Assembly: GCF_046630445.1 (NCBI RefSeq)
Contig: NC_092339.1
Coordinates: 56,281,501 to 56,345,500, forward strand
Reading direction: 5' to 3'
Length of the DNA: 64,000 nt
Source: Rutidosis leptorrhynchoides
Taxonomy: Eukaryota; Streptophyta; Magnoliopsida; Asterales; Asteraceae
Shown: positions 35,676 through 46,849 of the stretch, in pieces
How positions within the stretch are numbered: position 1 is the stretch's first letter
Layout: every line of letters starts with the position of its first letter
Position numbers and translations under genes: made by a program
Notes under the pieces: generated by a model
Told to the model about the DNA's origin: nothing
Databases searched by the model: none
What the model saw: only the letters and a program-made list of their open reading frames with translations

Positions 35676-36649
35676 GGTTTTGATTAAAACTTGGGCCTTT
35701 TTTAATAGAAATACTAAATGGGCCTTTTATCGATTATATTTATTTTGGTTTAAGCCCAATACTTGAATAACCCTTCAATTGCACATACAGGTGCCTTGTT
35801 CCCCAAAAGGAATAGAACGAACAAGAACCTTAATACCCAAATCAACCGCACGATTCAACTAAATAAAATCAATCACTCTTACGTTTCAATCACTCTTACG
35901 TTTCAATCACTCGTACGTTTCACCTTAATCACTCGTACGAAATCAATCACGCGTGTAATCACTCGTACGCTTCATTCCTTCAGAAATTCGTGCTCACTGG
36001 TATGAATTCAGAATTCATACCAATTGAATATTTCTCCGTACGTTTTAGCAACCAAACGTATCAATCGTGTAGCAATCGTGTATCGACCGTATGAAAATAT
36101 GAAGAAGATGAAGGTGAACTGTGATTTTTTTTTTTATATTTTAGAATTGATAAAATCTTAAGGAAATAGCTAGAAACGGATTGGTAATGACTTATGTAGT
36201 ATCTTAGAATCTATTTCAGTCCAATACACATCCTAATTCATTTCGAGATCCATAAATTTTGTAAATATCATAAAACGGTTATTTTGGATCCAAAAATCTG
36301 ATGTTTTAGACCAAATTGAAGATACATAAGTGTTCACACACGAAAACCTGATCTTCGTGAATAATCTTCAGATGTTAACAACACCTAAATGTGATTTTTT
36401 ATTTTTTCTTCAAATTTTGACCTAAAAATTGAAGATCAAATGATGTTTCTAAATAGGATGTTAAGGATGTCGAAGCTATAATTGATGATTAGGAACTCGA
36501 ATATGCTTTCAATTTCATGTGTGTAGCTCTGGAATGCTCCAATGATTGGATCAGTTTGACTAACGTTGACCTTATGAAGAACTGTGATCAAATCAAAATC
36601 TATAAAATACGAATTGAATCTTATGGATCGATGAGACTTGTGCTCATAT
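35676..36649 (-). other. Right part of copia-type host element: leader, no intact gene
   Basis: This is the continuation of the sequence interrupted at 11433. It contains no convincing ORF. A short array of 17-base units (aatcactc[tg]tacgtttc) lies at about 35869-35970. Confidence 0.45.
35869..35970. repeat. Short tandem repeat, AATCACTCKTACGTTTC
   Basis: Four to six units of about 17 bases (atcactcttacgtttca, then atcactcgtacg variants). The later units are irregular. Confidence 0.7.
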
Positions 36650-36661
36650 GCTCTAATACCA
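36650..36661 (-). promoter_or_regulatory. Primer-binding site of the copia-type host element
   Basis: The minus strand reads TGGTATTAGAGC two bases from a CA-ending LTR, one change from the Met-tRNA complement. It places a minus-strand element to its left, consistent with the coiled-coil remnant at 9872-11433. Confidence 0.65.
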
Positions 36662-36663
36662 AA

Positions 36664-37004
36664 TGAAAAGGTTAGATTTGCTTGAATTCGTGCTTTGATC
36701 TTGTATTTGATGAATGCGTATATATGTATATGTATATATGATTATATGTATGTAAGAGTGATGAAGATGATGATGAACAACATGAATGCAGTAGCACTAG
36801 ATTACAATGTGTCAAAATTCATTAGGTGCAAGGTTGGTCACATGTGTTAGCAATTGAGAGAGAATTGTGAATGTGTAAGGGAGTTGGTAAATTGTGAGGG
36901 AAAAGGTTGTGTAAGCTATGAGAGGATGGTGTATTTATACTTCATACACCACCTCTTTACAATTACTTAACATCTACAACACACATCATCATTTGGACTT
37001 AACA
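36664..37004 (-). repeat. Copia-type LTR (341 bp) with PBS on one side and PPT on the other
   Basis: In element sense it starts TGTTAAGTCC and ends CCTTTTCA. On its 5' side is AAGGGGGAGAT, the usual copia polypurine tract before TGTTA; on its 3' side is the PBS. So it is the 5' LTR of the element to the left and the 3' LTR of another copy to the right. Confidence 0.65.
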
Positions 37005-39090
37005 ATCTCCCCCTTGATGTGTGTTGTGCATCAGTGTGATCTTGAACTTCGAGGGATCTTTGTGATGTCCTGCACTCTCCCTCTCGGAATAGGCTTAAGC
37101 TAAGTTGTTGACTTTAATCGAAGAAACTTCTTCTTTTGAAAGCTTCTCCATTTTTAGATATGAGTGATCACAATGCACACCACCTTTTGATCATGGCTTT
37201 GTTTCTCCCCCTTGGTGTGTAACATGACGAAGATGATGCAGTAGCAGGTAATGAACATGATGATAAACATGTAATCAAGTATAAGTGAGCATCATATTCA
37301 ATTAGAAAATAAGGATACAAGTTGAGAGCAAAAAGGTTAAGTGTGTGTTTTGAAGATGTGGGGGGTTCATGATAATGAATGGCTAACCTTGTAATGAGGG
37401 GAGGTGTTGGCTATCAATACTCATAGCCAACAAATCTTATCAATCAAAATTTAGATTTAACAATCTCCCCATTTGATATGATTTGATGTTGATAGTCTTT
37501 TGTCTTTGTCTTCATAATATACTCTTTTGATGTCTTTTATTGTTGAGGATATTTGTTGAAAACTTTTGGTTGTGAATCTTGTTCTGTTGGACATATGTTG
37601 AAAAGTTGATGTTGAGTCATGTTGAGAATCTTCTTTTTTGGAGATTCTCTTAATCTTTGTACTTCTCTTGGTTGTGTTATTTTGAGTTATTGAGAAGTAG
37701 TGTTGTATTGTCTTGTTGATGAGAGAGAGCATTGTGTGACGAAGCGTGAGATTTATGATCTTTTCTTGCTCCCCTAGATTGATGCATTATCTCTTGCTCC
37801 CCCTTGATCGGACAAAGGTTTGTTTCTTTGAATGTTTATTAACTTGATTTGATCTTCACAGTGTTGATGCGGAAGATGTTTGTTTGGTAGGCTTGTTGTA
37901 GCTGATTTGTTGAAGATCTTGCTTTGGCATAGAGCTTGGATTGTCTTTGCAAAACTTTTATTGGTGTAGTTTTTGAATTGATCATGGAGACAATAAAATA
38001 TCTTTAGCTTTAGCCTAAAATATCTTCTTGAATGAGTATCAACTTTAGCTTTTCTCCCCCTCATGATGTGTTTGTGCGACGAATACATCATGATACAATT
38101 TTTGATACGATGATAGTATTCAGAACCGGTTGTAAAAGGAATGTGCCAACCACAGCTAATCCATGTGTTTTAGGATAGTGACACGGTGCAATTATTTCCG
38201 TCTAACAAAACCATCCTTGTGATCTAGGATAGGATGAGCAAAATAAAGGAATTGGGTAATTTGAAATGTGTCATCCACAGCTCATCATGGTGTAATGACG
38301 AGCAACACAGTACAAGTGTCAAGCCCTAACAAAATCACCTCTGGTTAAAAAAGGCAAGATGGGAGAGACACGATTTTTGTGTGTGATGTATGTGATTCAT
38401 TGCTAACCTGGTAATGATTAGCGACACAACTAGTTTACTTGTCCAGTATATTATCTTACGATAAACTACTTCTCGGGTGAAAAGATAAGTGATGAACAAG
38501 AAATTGTTAAGAATTATCGGAATTAACCTCACCGGTGTCGGGTTCCCCGGGAGTTGCCTCAGCGGATGGTGAGGATGACTGAAAACCATAGTTACAGTCG
38601 ACGGTAGCAAGCTACCCGCCCCATGATTATAGTATGATGGAACTTCCACTAGGCACCCCCTAACACGATATTTCTATCAATCTTAGAATATGCGGGTTTC
38701 CCGCTCTTATTTATACCAAGCATTCCCACTGAGTTGAACATTGCATTGATGTCGATTGAAAGCAATGCAGGTTAGGAAGTTACTGCATCGATGTGGCATA
38801 AGGTTGCACATCTCTATCTGTTGAGCCAATTACAGAGGATTGAATATTATCAGGCTTAGATGCTAATTGATCGTTTAGGAGATCATCCTTATTCTCTGTG
38901 AAATTTGTTTTCATTAAAACCTCGCAAATTGTTGATATGTCAATGTAGTCTGCGGGAAAAACACTGAAGAACGGGTTTTGCACTGTCATGTGTACAAAAT
39001 CCATCATGATGTTTAACAATGTTTTTGTAGTTTTATGGTTTAAGAAAGTTAAAAAAATAATTTTTGTTTTATAGTTAAGAAAAAGGGAAA
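37005..39090 (-). other. Degraded copia-type internal sequence; no intact gene
   Basis: PPT-like tracts in minus sense lie at 37005-37015 (AAGGGGGAGAT) and 37463-37473 (AATGGGGAGAT followed leftward by TGTTAAATC, a second LTR start). The stretches 37158-37220 and about 37750-37900 resemble 9873-9930 and 9960-10180. About 38130-38460 contains three degenerate copies of a segment built on cacagctaatcc..gtgacac. Minus-strand ORFs at 37457-37732 and 37774-38091 have no recognisable domain. Confidence 0.45.
38780..39010 (-). CDS. Unidentified ORF fragment
   Basis: The C-terminal half of a minus-strand ORF (about 75 residues to a stop at 38780) has normal-looking composition, for example NPFFSVFPADYIDISTICEV. 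I do not recognise it. Its upstream half is low complexity and antisense to the junction with the gypsy fragment starting near 39090. It could be a piece of the surrounding copia-type element. Confidence 0.25.
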   Translation of the reverse strand: MMMDFVHMTVQNPFFSVFPADYIDISTICEVLMKTNFTENKDDLLNDQLASKPDNIQSSVIGSTDRDVQPYATSMQ

Positions 39091-40323
39091 ACATGTTTTG
39101 ATAGGGCGTATGCCCGAAAATCCAAGGTTGAAACATGGGATAAAATGAAGAAACTATTATGTGCCAAGTTTCTTCCCGAAAATTATAGACAAGAGGCTTT
39201 TCTGGAATATCATAATTTGCAACAAACAAGCCAAAGTGTGGAAGTTATCATTCAGGAATTCGATAGGTTACGTATGCGATGTGATGTCCAAGAGGAAGAA
39301 GAGCAGACAATCGCACGGTTTTTGGGAGTTTTAAAATCTGAAATTTCTGATGTGGTCAGTTTACAACCATATTGGACATATGCGGATGTGTGTAAATTAG
39401 CTCTAAAAGTTGAAAAACAAATAAAGCGGCGACGACCGAGGGTCCCGTTTACTCGTAGCACACCAAATTCGGGGCCCAAAACAGCTCCTGTTAATACCGA
39501 TAAAGGAAAGGGAGAATGGCAGCCATCTACATCAGGCCAGGGGACCAATAGTCGTGTTCCTAAACGTTTTAGTTGTCAAACTTTCGGACACTATGCGAGG
39601 GACTGCCCAAATCGCCGCCCAGTTGCGTATTGCGATGATTTTGAGGAACAAATATACGACACGGACGGTGAACAGGAAACTACACTTGATGATCAGGAAG
39701 GAGTAATTTATCCAGACCAAGGCGAATCTTTGGTAATCCGTCGAACACTTAAGACATCACAGGTTACACCTGTTGACCACCTTTGGCTACGCAACAATAT
39801 ATTTCGAACAAAGGTTACGGCAAAAGGGAAAGTGTGCACGATGATTATTGACGGGGGAAGTTGTGAAAATGTGGTGTCGACAGAAATGGTGGATAAACTA
39901 CAACTACCAGCAGAAGATCACCTGGAGCCATATCAATTGACTTGGTTGAAACGCGAAAATCATATAAAGGTAATAAAAATTTGTCTCGTTCAATTTTCAG
40001 TTGGGAAAACCTACAAAGGCGAAGTTTGGTGCGAAGTGATTCCCATGGATGCATGTCATCTTTTATTAGGAAGACCATGGCAATATGATCGAAAGACGAA
40101 GCATGATGGCTTTCATAATACCTATAGTTTTGTGAAAGATGGTCTTAATATTACTCTCGCCCCCTTAGACTCGAGGCGTAATTCAGGGGTTGCCACTGCT
40201 TTAATCCTCAGTCGCGTTGCTTTCGAAGACGAGGCCAAACAACAGCCTTTTATTTTTGCGTTAGTTGTTCCGGAAGCAAATGCTATTGTTACTGAGTTGC
40301 CTCCCAAAGTAACACCTCTCTAG
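39091..40323 (+). pseudogene. Gag C-terminal half and protease (gypsy fragment)
   Basis: The frame begins upstream of the ATG at 39145 (KVETWDKMKKLLCAKFLP) and encodes the Gag core end (SVEVIIQEFDRLRMRC, YADVCKLALKVEKQ). The zinc knuckle RFSCQTFGHYARDC has Arg where the first Cys belongs; CGT from TGT would explain it. Retropepsin has MIIDGGSCENVVS and HLLLGRPWQYDRKTKHDG. The frame ends in TAG at 40321-40323, directly before [11 protein letters not shown] of RT. Confidence 0.85.
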
Positions 40324-40998
40324 GAAGAGTATGTTGACGTGTTTCCTGCTGAGATATCCGCAGGTTTGCCTCTTATGTGCGACATTCAACATTGTATTAA
40401 TCTCATACCGGGGTCAATTATTCCCAACAAACCCACGTATCGATTAAACCCGAAAGAGTATACAGAATTACAAAGGCAGGTTAATGAGCCGTTGCATAAA
40501 GGGTTGATAAGGGAGAGCATGAGTCCGTGTGCGGTCCCCACCCTTCTTGTTCCTAAACACGACGGCTCGTTTCGTATGTACGTCGATAGTCGTGCTGTGA
40601 ACAAGATTACTATCAAGTATCGGTTTCCTATTCCGAGATTTGATTATCTCCTGATCCAGTTACATGGCGCCAAGGTTTTTTCAAAAATTGATCTAAGAAG
40701 CGGATACCACCAAATACGCATGAGACCCGGAGACGAGTGGAAAACCGCTTTTAGAATGCAGGATGGGTTGTATGAATGGATGGTGATGCCTTTTGGGTTG
40801 TCGAACGCGCCTAGCACCTTCATGCGCCTCATGAATCAGATATTTAAAACATTCATTGGTAGTTTCGTCGTTGTGTATTTCGACGATGTTCTTGTTTACA
40901 GTCACGATGAAGATCAACACTTTGACCATTTGCGCCAAGTTTTTAATGTTTTGCGGATTCTGCTAACAGTAAGAAGTGCCATTTTCTGGCTCGGGAAG
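40324..40998 (+). pseudogene. Reverse transcriptase (gypsy fragment)
   Basis: RT motifs follow the TAG in frame: [42 protein letters not shown] and catalytic YFDD ([11 protein letters not shown]). A frameshift near 40955 makes the frame end prematurely; the other frame continues with [17 protein letters not shown]. Confidence 0.9.
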
Positions 40999-41600
40999 TG
41001 ACCTTTTTAGGGTATATTATTTCGGGTAATGGCATACGCATGGATGAAGCTAAAATCGAGGCTATTACAAATTGGCCAATCCCATCCACGATGCATGAAA
41101 TCAGAAGTTTCCATGGGTTAGCTTCCTTTTACCGTCGTTTTATTAAGAATTTCAGTACTGTGATTGCGCCGGTCACCGAGTGTATGAAGGGTGGACGTTT
41201 TAAATGGACAGAAGAGGCAACACTCGCCTTCAATGCCTTGAAGGATAAGGTAACCCACGCCCCTATACTCGTGTTACCTAACTTTAATGAAGTTTTTCAA
41301 GTTGAGTGTGATGCATCGGGAGTCGGTATCGGCGGGGTGCTTAGTCAAAATAAACGCCCTGTTGCCCTTGAAGTGTGGCGCCATTACCTGCTACCAGCCG
41401 AATTTGTCTTATACGTCTTATACTCAGACCATGAATCTCTCAAATACATACATGGCCAGCATAAGTTGAATCCAAGACACGCTAAATGGATCGAAGCCTT
41501 GCAAGCCTTTACTTTTGTCATTAAACATAAGGCTGGTGTCTTGAATCAGGTATCAGATGCTTTAAGCAGGAGACACACACTACTCGGCACCATGTAGATT
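40998..41600 (+). pseudogene. RT thumb and RNase H with internal deletion (gypsy fragment)
   Basis: [18 protein letters not shown] and [14 protein letters not shown] belong to the RT/RNase H linker. RNase H has [12 protein letters not shown] and [11 protein letters not shown], then VSDALSRRH. Between NKRPVA and [12 protein letters not shown] about 30 residues are missing, including the expected catalytic Glu helix. The frame also has a short duplication (LYVLYSDH). Confidence 0.85.
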
Positions 41601-41923
41601 CACGTCACTGGATTCGAACAATGGCGCGAGCTTTATGAATCTGATCGAGATTTTAAGCATATTTGGGAGAAGTGTAAGAGTGATTCATTCAGTTCGTTCT
41701 TTGTATGTGACGGATTTTTATTTAAACACTCACGATTGTGGGTTCCCGGAGGGTCGGGTCGGGTCGCGAGGCTGTTATACTCGAAACACATGCCGGGGGG
41801 TTGGGAGGACACTTTGGCTCGAATAAAACACTTGCAGGTATTAAGGATCGTTTTTATTGGCCACACTTGGAGAGAGACGTCAATCGGATTGTGGAACGTT
41901 GTCGGGTGTGTCATTTAGATTAA
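41601..41923 (+). pseudogene. Integrase N-terminal zinc finger, truncated (gypsy fragment)
   Basis: After a stop at 41595-41597 the downstream sequence gives FEQWRELYESD, then after an indel GGHFGSNKTLAGIKDRFYWP and RIVERCRVCHLD, the HHCC motif of integrase. The match stops at 41923 in AT-rich sequence. The D-D-E core is absent. Confidence 0.8.
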
Positions 41924-42803
41924 AAAATGACGATTGTTTAAAAAATAGATTAAAAAATAATACTTTCACATAGTGCTACTTGTTCAATTTTCTTTAAAAG
42001 TAGATTAAAAAATAAAATACCTATTTCGGGTTTACACAAATGTTTCAAATTCTTAAAACATAATTTCATAATCGCATTGCCCGTTGTAGGCACACTCTTT
42101 TATGTAACCGAAGTCTAAAAGGAAGTTAAAATGCTAAAAGATTGAAGGAAGTAATGACCTTGAGTTGTTGAAACTGAATCCACCAGATGGAACTTTAATA
42201 TTAAGTTCCGCCATAGTAGAAGCTGACTCCATATTGTATAACTTCCTCGATTGGCGGACTCCGTTCTGTCAAAGAAGTTCGATAAAGATGATCAATTGCA
42301 ACACACAACACATCCACGAGCAATGACTTAAACGATTATTGCTATCATTTGAATATACTCCAACAACCATCACTATCAACCGTTCAATATCCAAAATATC
42401 ATAACTTCAAACCTATTTTAACACAGCCTAAACAGAAATGTAACAATAAGCTTTACCCTAACAAGCTAGCAAAAACGTTTAATTTTGGCAGCAGCAATAG
42501 ATAATGATAAAGGGGAATTAAAAGTGGAGGTGGCGAACCCTCTTGTCCCCATATTCCTTATAGGTTAGAGTAATAAAAGTGATCTACGCTAACAATGCGG
42601 GTTTAGAGTTAGCAGGTTGTTCCAATGGAGGTTTGTGGTCAAATATAGTTTCTTCATGGAATTCATTGGATGATGAACTTGTTGCCTTTTCATATGTTAC
42701 GTAGAAAAAGTGGCAATAACGTTTTATTTCGTTTTGACACATGAATTGGTGATAAACCTCTCGCATAAAAATACAACAAACTGTATCATTTGGACATTTT
42801 AAT
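41924..42803. other. AT-rich gap; no gene seen
   Basis: Simple repeats of agattaaaaaata occur at 41920-42015. A 60-residue minus ORF at 42584-42766 has no recognisable motif. Nothing else is supported. Confidence 0.4.
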
Positions 42804-42992
42804 ACTGATTGTAAACTGAAAGAAAGGTTGATAGATGGTAATTGGTCTTGGAAAGGGTCGAGAGATCAGATAAGGAGTAGGAACGCTTCAAGCCTGATCA
42901 GCTTGTTAACTGACACTTCGGAGGTTCGTTTGGGGGTAGATCCCGATTGTTGGACGTGGGACCACAAGCCTTTGATTGTACGGAGTACATGA
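42804..42992 (+). pseudogene. LINE ORF2 fragment upstream of the zf-RVT domain
   Basis: An open stretch of 62 codons ending in TGA resembles the segment after the reverse transcriptase of plant L1-type LINEs: LIDGNWSWKGSRDQIRSR, SLISLLTDTSEV and PDCWTWDHKP. No start codon or flanking LINE parts are visible, so it is a small remnant. Confidence 0.5.
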
Positions 42993-43103
42993 AACTAGAC
43001 AGATAAGCCAGAATCACAAGCATTTAATTGTACTCCAATGATAAAATTACAAACTAAGGACAAGAAATACAGAGAAATAAGAATACCATCTTAGCAGTGA
43101 TAA

Positions 43104-43250
43104 TTAGCTGTCAATATGCAGAGTTTTCATCACTCTTAATTTTACGGATCTCAACCAATCCTCCCTTCGCCGCCGTCCTTCCTCCGCATCGACAGCCACT
43201 TGGTACAGGCTCCGGCGAACTTCAGTCCTGGCGGTTGACGTTAGAGACAT
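43104..43250 (-). pseudogene. Importin-alpha IBB-domain fragment
   Basis: The minus strand from ATG 43250 reads MSLTSTARTEVRRSLYQ, then VAVDAEEGRRRRED. This matches the start of the importin-beta-binding domain of plant importin alpha (usual form: ARTEVRR..Y.VAVDA.EGRRRREDN). After RRRRED a small deletion shifts the frame. The original frame continues as VEIRKIKSDE, as in importin alpha, and meets a stop after SAY. Only the first exon-sized piece is present. It is a gene fragment, not a working importin. Confidence 0.75.
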
Positions 43251-43316
43251 GGTTGATTAATTGATTAATTGATCAATGATAGATGATAGATAGATACTAC
43301 TATACTAGTGCAGAGA

Positions 43317-43332
43317 CCCGTGAAATCACGGG
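43317..43332 (-). terminator. Helitron-type 3' hairpin
   Basis: A perfect 7-base stem with a 2-base loop, cccgtga-aa-tcacggg on plus, eight bases from the CTAG terminus at 43305-43308. Confidence 0.55.
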
Positions 43333-43845
43333 ATTTTAAAAGAAAAATTATTGAATGATAGGTTATATTTGAAGAATGTTATTTAACCATATAATAATTT
43401 GAGACAGCAGAAAGAGAGATAAACAATTAAAGGGCCTAAACTTTGAAATCCTTGAACCTTAGAAGTTTTTAATAGCCTGCCAATTTGAGATCATATAAAG
43501 ATTAAAGATAAACAATTAAAGGGCCTGCTTAATCACATTGCACTTAAATCAATTTATGTTATATCCATAAATCCTCATCAAAACCCTAGTATTCCACTAA
43601 CGAATTGAATAAACGTATACATCTGCTAAAAGTACAAAGATACATACATCAAAACCCTAGTATTCCACTATAGAATTCAAACCCCAAATCTCAGGAAGAT
43701 GGATAATGACAACTTTATATAAGACAACCAGTTGACAAAACAGCAATATGAAAATCAGCAATCAACAATACTCTGTATATAATGCAAATTGTCAGAGAAA
43801 TAACAATGGTACATAACAAATAATGCTTGTACATGAAAAACTTAC

Positions 43846-43922
43846 CTCATTCATGGATTTGATATAAACTTCATAATCATTAACAGTTTTCATGTAAGAT
43901 AAACGCCATAAGATTTCCTTTC
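43846..43922 (-). pseudogene. Exon-like fragment (unidentified gene)
   Basis: The minus strand has GTGTAG, an open 77-base piece (KEILWRLSYMKTVNDYEVY, then IKSMNE), then a consensus donor GTAAGT. I do not recognise the protein. The downstream and upstream exons are not evident. Confidence 0.35.
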
Positions 43923-44675
43923 CTACACCCACCACCACAACCCATATCAAACACCATATAGATAACAACAAAAATTTAAAGATAATAATAAAAAATCAAT
44001 AAAAACCCTAAAATTAAAAATTGAACCATGAACTTACAGATTCTTATATAAAACCGAGTCCAATGTCGAATCTTTCTAAACCATATAACCTTGATATTAC
44101 ATAAATTGTCAAAATCAAAAACCACAAATGGTAAAGTGAAACCTAAAATGGTTAATCAAATTGTTAATAACTTTACCTGAAAGTTAAAACAATAAAGTTG
44201 CAGAATATTTATTGGGGAGCTGTGGGGGTGAACAACTCTAGATGGTACTGACATGGAATATTAATTGAACATTATTGATTGATATAATACCCTTTTCAAG
44301 AACACTAATATAAATAAATTTGCAACAAATCTGTTTAAATTAACATTCAAAGAAGTGAACACATATACCTGAACTCAGTGGTGAAGTTGCATTTACAAAT
44401 ACATGTCATCACAAAAATAACTGCACAAAAAGCGAACCATTTAGACTATACAAATGTACGGAGTAATAATAATACTCGTACCATTGGGCTACTTAGAAAC
44501 AAATTAGCCCAACAAATATATTGAAGTATTATATGATCCTTAGAGTACCAACTGAATTCACAATTTAAGGTTCGATGGATAAGGCACAATTAATCTAACA
44601 CTGAGAGCAATCTTCAATGGATGCTTAGAAAAAAATAATAATAAACGAACTTCTTTAATTTTTCGAATATTATTG

Positions 44676-44871
44676 TTTTTTTTTTTTTTTTTTTTTTGAA
44701 AAACCGAACAATTTTATTGAAACAAAATTAATTACATCTCCAGGCCCAATTAGGAAATCCAAAGTACAAACACAATTATCTGAATGGTAGCATAAAACAA
44801 ATCACATGAAACCTAGATTAAGAGATCCATAAATGAATTACTATAGAGTTATTTTAAATATACAAATAATA
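44676..44871 (-). repeat. LINE 3' tail with poly(A)
   Basis: A run of 22 T (44676-44697) followed by gaaaaaccgaacaattttattg is the reverse complement of a plant LINE 3' end (CAATAAAATTGTTCGG then poly(A)). Only the tail is recognisable. Confidence 0.6.
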
Positions 44872-45168
44872 TCAATTCACCTTATTTTCCAGACATCCTT
44901 TAGGAAAACCATCTTGCTCAATATACTTTCCATCTACTTCTTGATCATCATCCTATAAAAAAAGATAGTACAACAGAAACATTAAACATGAAACCTCTAT
45001 TATTAAGCAAAAACTCTTTTATGCATATACCTGATCATTTAGGTCATCACCAACAAAAGCAGAGATAATAGAGGCATCTTGACAGACTTTTAAGACTTTA
45101 TAAACTTGATATCCATTTTTTATGTGTGGCATTTCATTCACCAATTTCATAGCAACAACGAATATGAA
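44872..45168 (-). pseudogene. Two-exon gene fragment (C-terminal end), unidentified
   Basis: On the minus strand, TTTGCAG precedes an exon at 45168-45031 (46 codons, FVVAMKLVNEMPHIKNGYQ to VGDDLNDQ). It is followed by donor GTATAT, a 78-base AT-rich intron, acceptor TTTATAG and an exon at 44952-44872 (DDDQEVDGKYIEQDGFPKG to a TGA). Both exons are in phase 0 and join in one frame. The composition looks like a real protein end, but I do not recognise the family. Upstream exons (45170-46050) are not clear. Confidence 0.45.
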
Positions 45169-45169
45169 C

Positions 45170-46849
45170 TGCAAATAATGAAATTTACTTTTATTTTAAT
45201 AATTCGTAATAATAATGAAATTTACAATGCCAGTTTCTCATCTGGCTCATTATCTACAAAATTTGATCTAGGTATCCAGATTCAGATCCATATAGCCCTC
45301 AAACAAAATAAAAGGACCACAATGAAAAAACAAAATCCTAATATAAAATAACGGATTAAAGAAAACCACAAACTGAATTAAAATTAAGAAAGAAAAGAAT
45401 ATGTACATAAATTAAAAACAAAATTAGAAGATATTACAAAACACAGTTTGAAAAATTATTAAATAAAAAAAAATACTTACAAATTCATAGACTAAAATCA
45501 CAAATCATACCTTAAAGAACAATGACTACCATTGAAAGAAGTCACGCTTCATTTAGCCGGTATCTCACTGTGCCAGATATCAACGCTTCATTCAGCTCGT
45601 CATTTCATCGAACACGTGGTATGCGCTCAAGAACCAAGTAGAATTGGCAAAAACTTAATCCACTAACTACATATACAGAAGGAAATTCGTAAAGTGAAAT
45701 ACAAAATCAAAAAAGGCATATGCGTTTAAAATCGAGCTTTAAACCTCGAAACTATATATGAGATTATTTACCAGATGAAGATTCATGAAGCTACCAAAAA
45801 TTACAGAGAATAAATTGAAGATGATGGAGATGATGTACAGTGAATTTGTAATGAATTGGTGTAGCGTAATCTGTAATATGAATTCAAATTTTGGCTTATA
45901 GAGAAATTAGGAATAAGAATGCATAACCTATTTCCAATGCTTCTTGCAAGCGTGCTTGTAACAGGTTGGCGAACAGAGGCGTGCAACACCAATAATAATG
46001 ATTTTGTCCTTCCCAAAGCTAATACCAGATGAAGTTTTCTAGGGTTTCAGATTTTAAATACGGGTTTTGTTTTCTATTAAATCAATTCCGTAAAATGGAC
46101 ACTTGGTTTGAATAATTAGTTTTTTAATACAGTTTATTATTTCCCTATATTATAAATCCTATTTTTAATTTTTAATTTATAATTAAAATTAAATAAGCTA
46201 ATGATGTAAGCAAGAGTCATGATATAGTGCCAAGTGTCCTTGATTATTTTTTAAGCTATAGTTTTAATTATATAGTAATGTCATGCAAATGGCATTTTCA
46301 TAGAATGTAATAGATGGCAATTCAAACACTAGGATTGCAAATACTTTATACTTGTGCGAAATCAGTTTGACAAACAGTATCAAAGTTTTGTTTTATTACT
46401 GGTTTTTATTTACTACGTAGTACTTTTTAACCTTTTTATCTTAGTGTTTTCTTTTTTTTTTTCCTTTTCTTACCTGACCTTTTTTTTTTGAAATTTTCTA
46501 ATAACAATTTTAAGAGTTGTCATTAAAAAATTATTACATGCAAGTTTGATGCGTACATTTTTATAACCATCATCCCATGAAAATAACTATCAACATGTGT
46601 ACTACTTCTTTATATGCACAAAAACATTCTTAATTACAACCCTTAAGGTTGTTATTAGAAAACTTTTTTTTTTATTTTTATCTTAAGTTATTCCCTACCT
46701 TATTCATTTTCAACTGAACTTCTTTTTTTTATATCACTACCGCATCAACTTCAAAATATTTACTAACCTTCACTAAATACTTTCTATTTCTATGATTTTA
46801 CAAAAATAATACCTACAAATATTACTTATAAACATAAAAAAGTACAACC
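45170..46849. other. AT-rich stretch; possible gene 5' remnant, otherwise nothing
   Basis: Around 45830-46045 the minus strand is less AT-rich and starts with gaaaccctagaaaac, like a plant 5' UTR, but the 71-residue ORF (45801-46016) has no recognisable motif. From 46400 to 46850 the sequence is T-rich and featureless. Confidence 0.35.

Larger units (their letters stand above)
39091..41923 (+). mobile_element. Truncated Ty3/gypsy fragment (gag to integrase zinc finger), no LTRs
   Basis: A plus-strand block starts inside gag and stops after the integrase HHCC motif. Neither LTR, PBS nor PPT is visible at its ends. Lesions are a nonsense codon, two frameshifts and an internal RNase H deletion. 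It differs clearly from elements B and D in protease (IIDGGSCENVVS) and RT ([11 protein letters not shown]), a style seen in the CRM, Reina and Galadriel groups. The lineage is not settled. Confidence 0.85.
43305..46285 (-). mobile_element. Probable non-autonomous Helitron carrying exon fragments
   Basis: The minus strand ends in a hairpin (CCCGTGA-TT-TCACGGG, 43332-43317), eight bases, then CTAG followed by T, the form of a Helitron 3' terminus. The other end is less certain: near 46285 the minus strand reads TTACTATATAATTAAAAC and continues GACACTTGGCACTATATC, similar to plant Helitron 5' ends, but the exact TC start was not fixed. Exon-like pieces in the same orientation lie inside. No Rep or helicase domain is visible. 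Confidence 0.45.

Noticed and set aside
42584..42766. 60-residue minus ORF as a host gene end
   Set aside because: No recognisable motif and no exon signals upstream; left unannotated as a gene.
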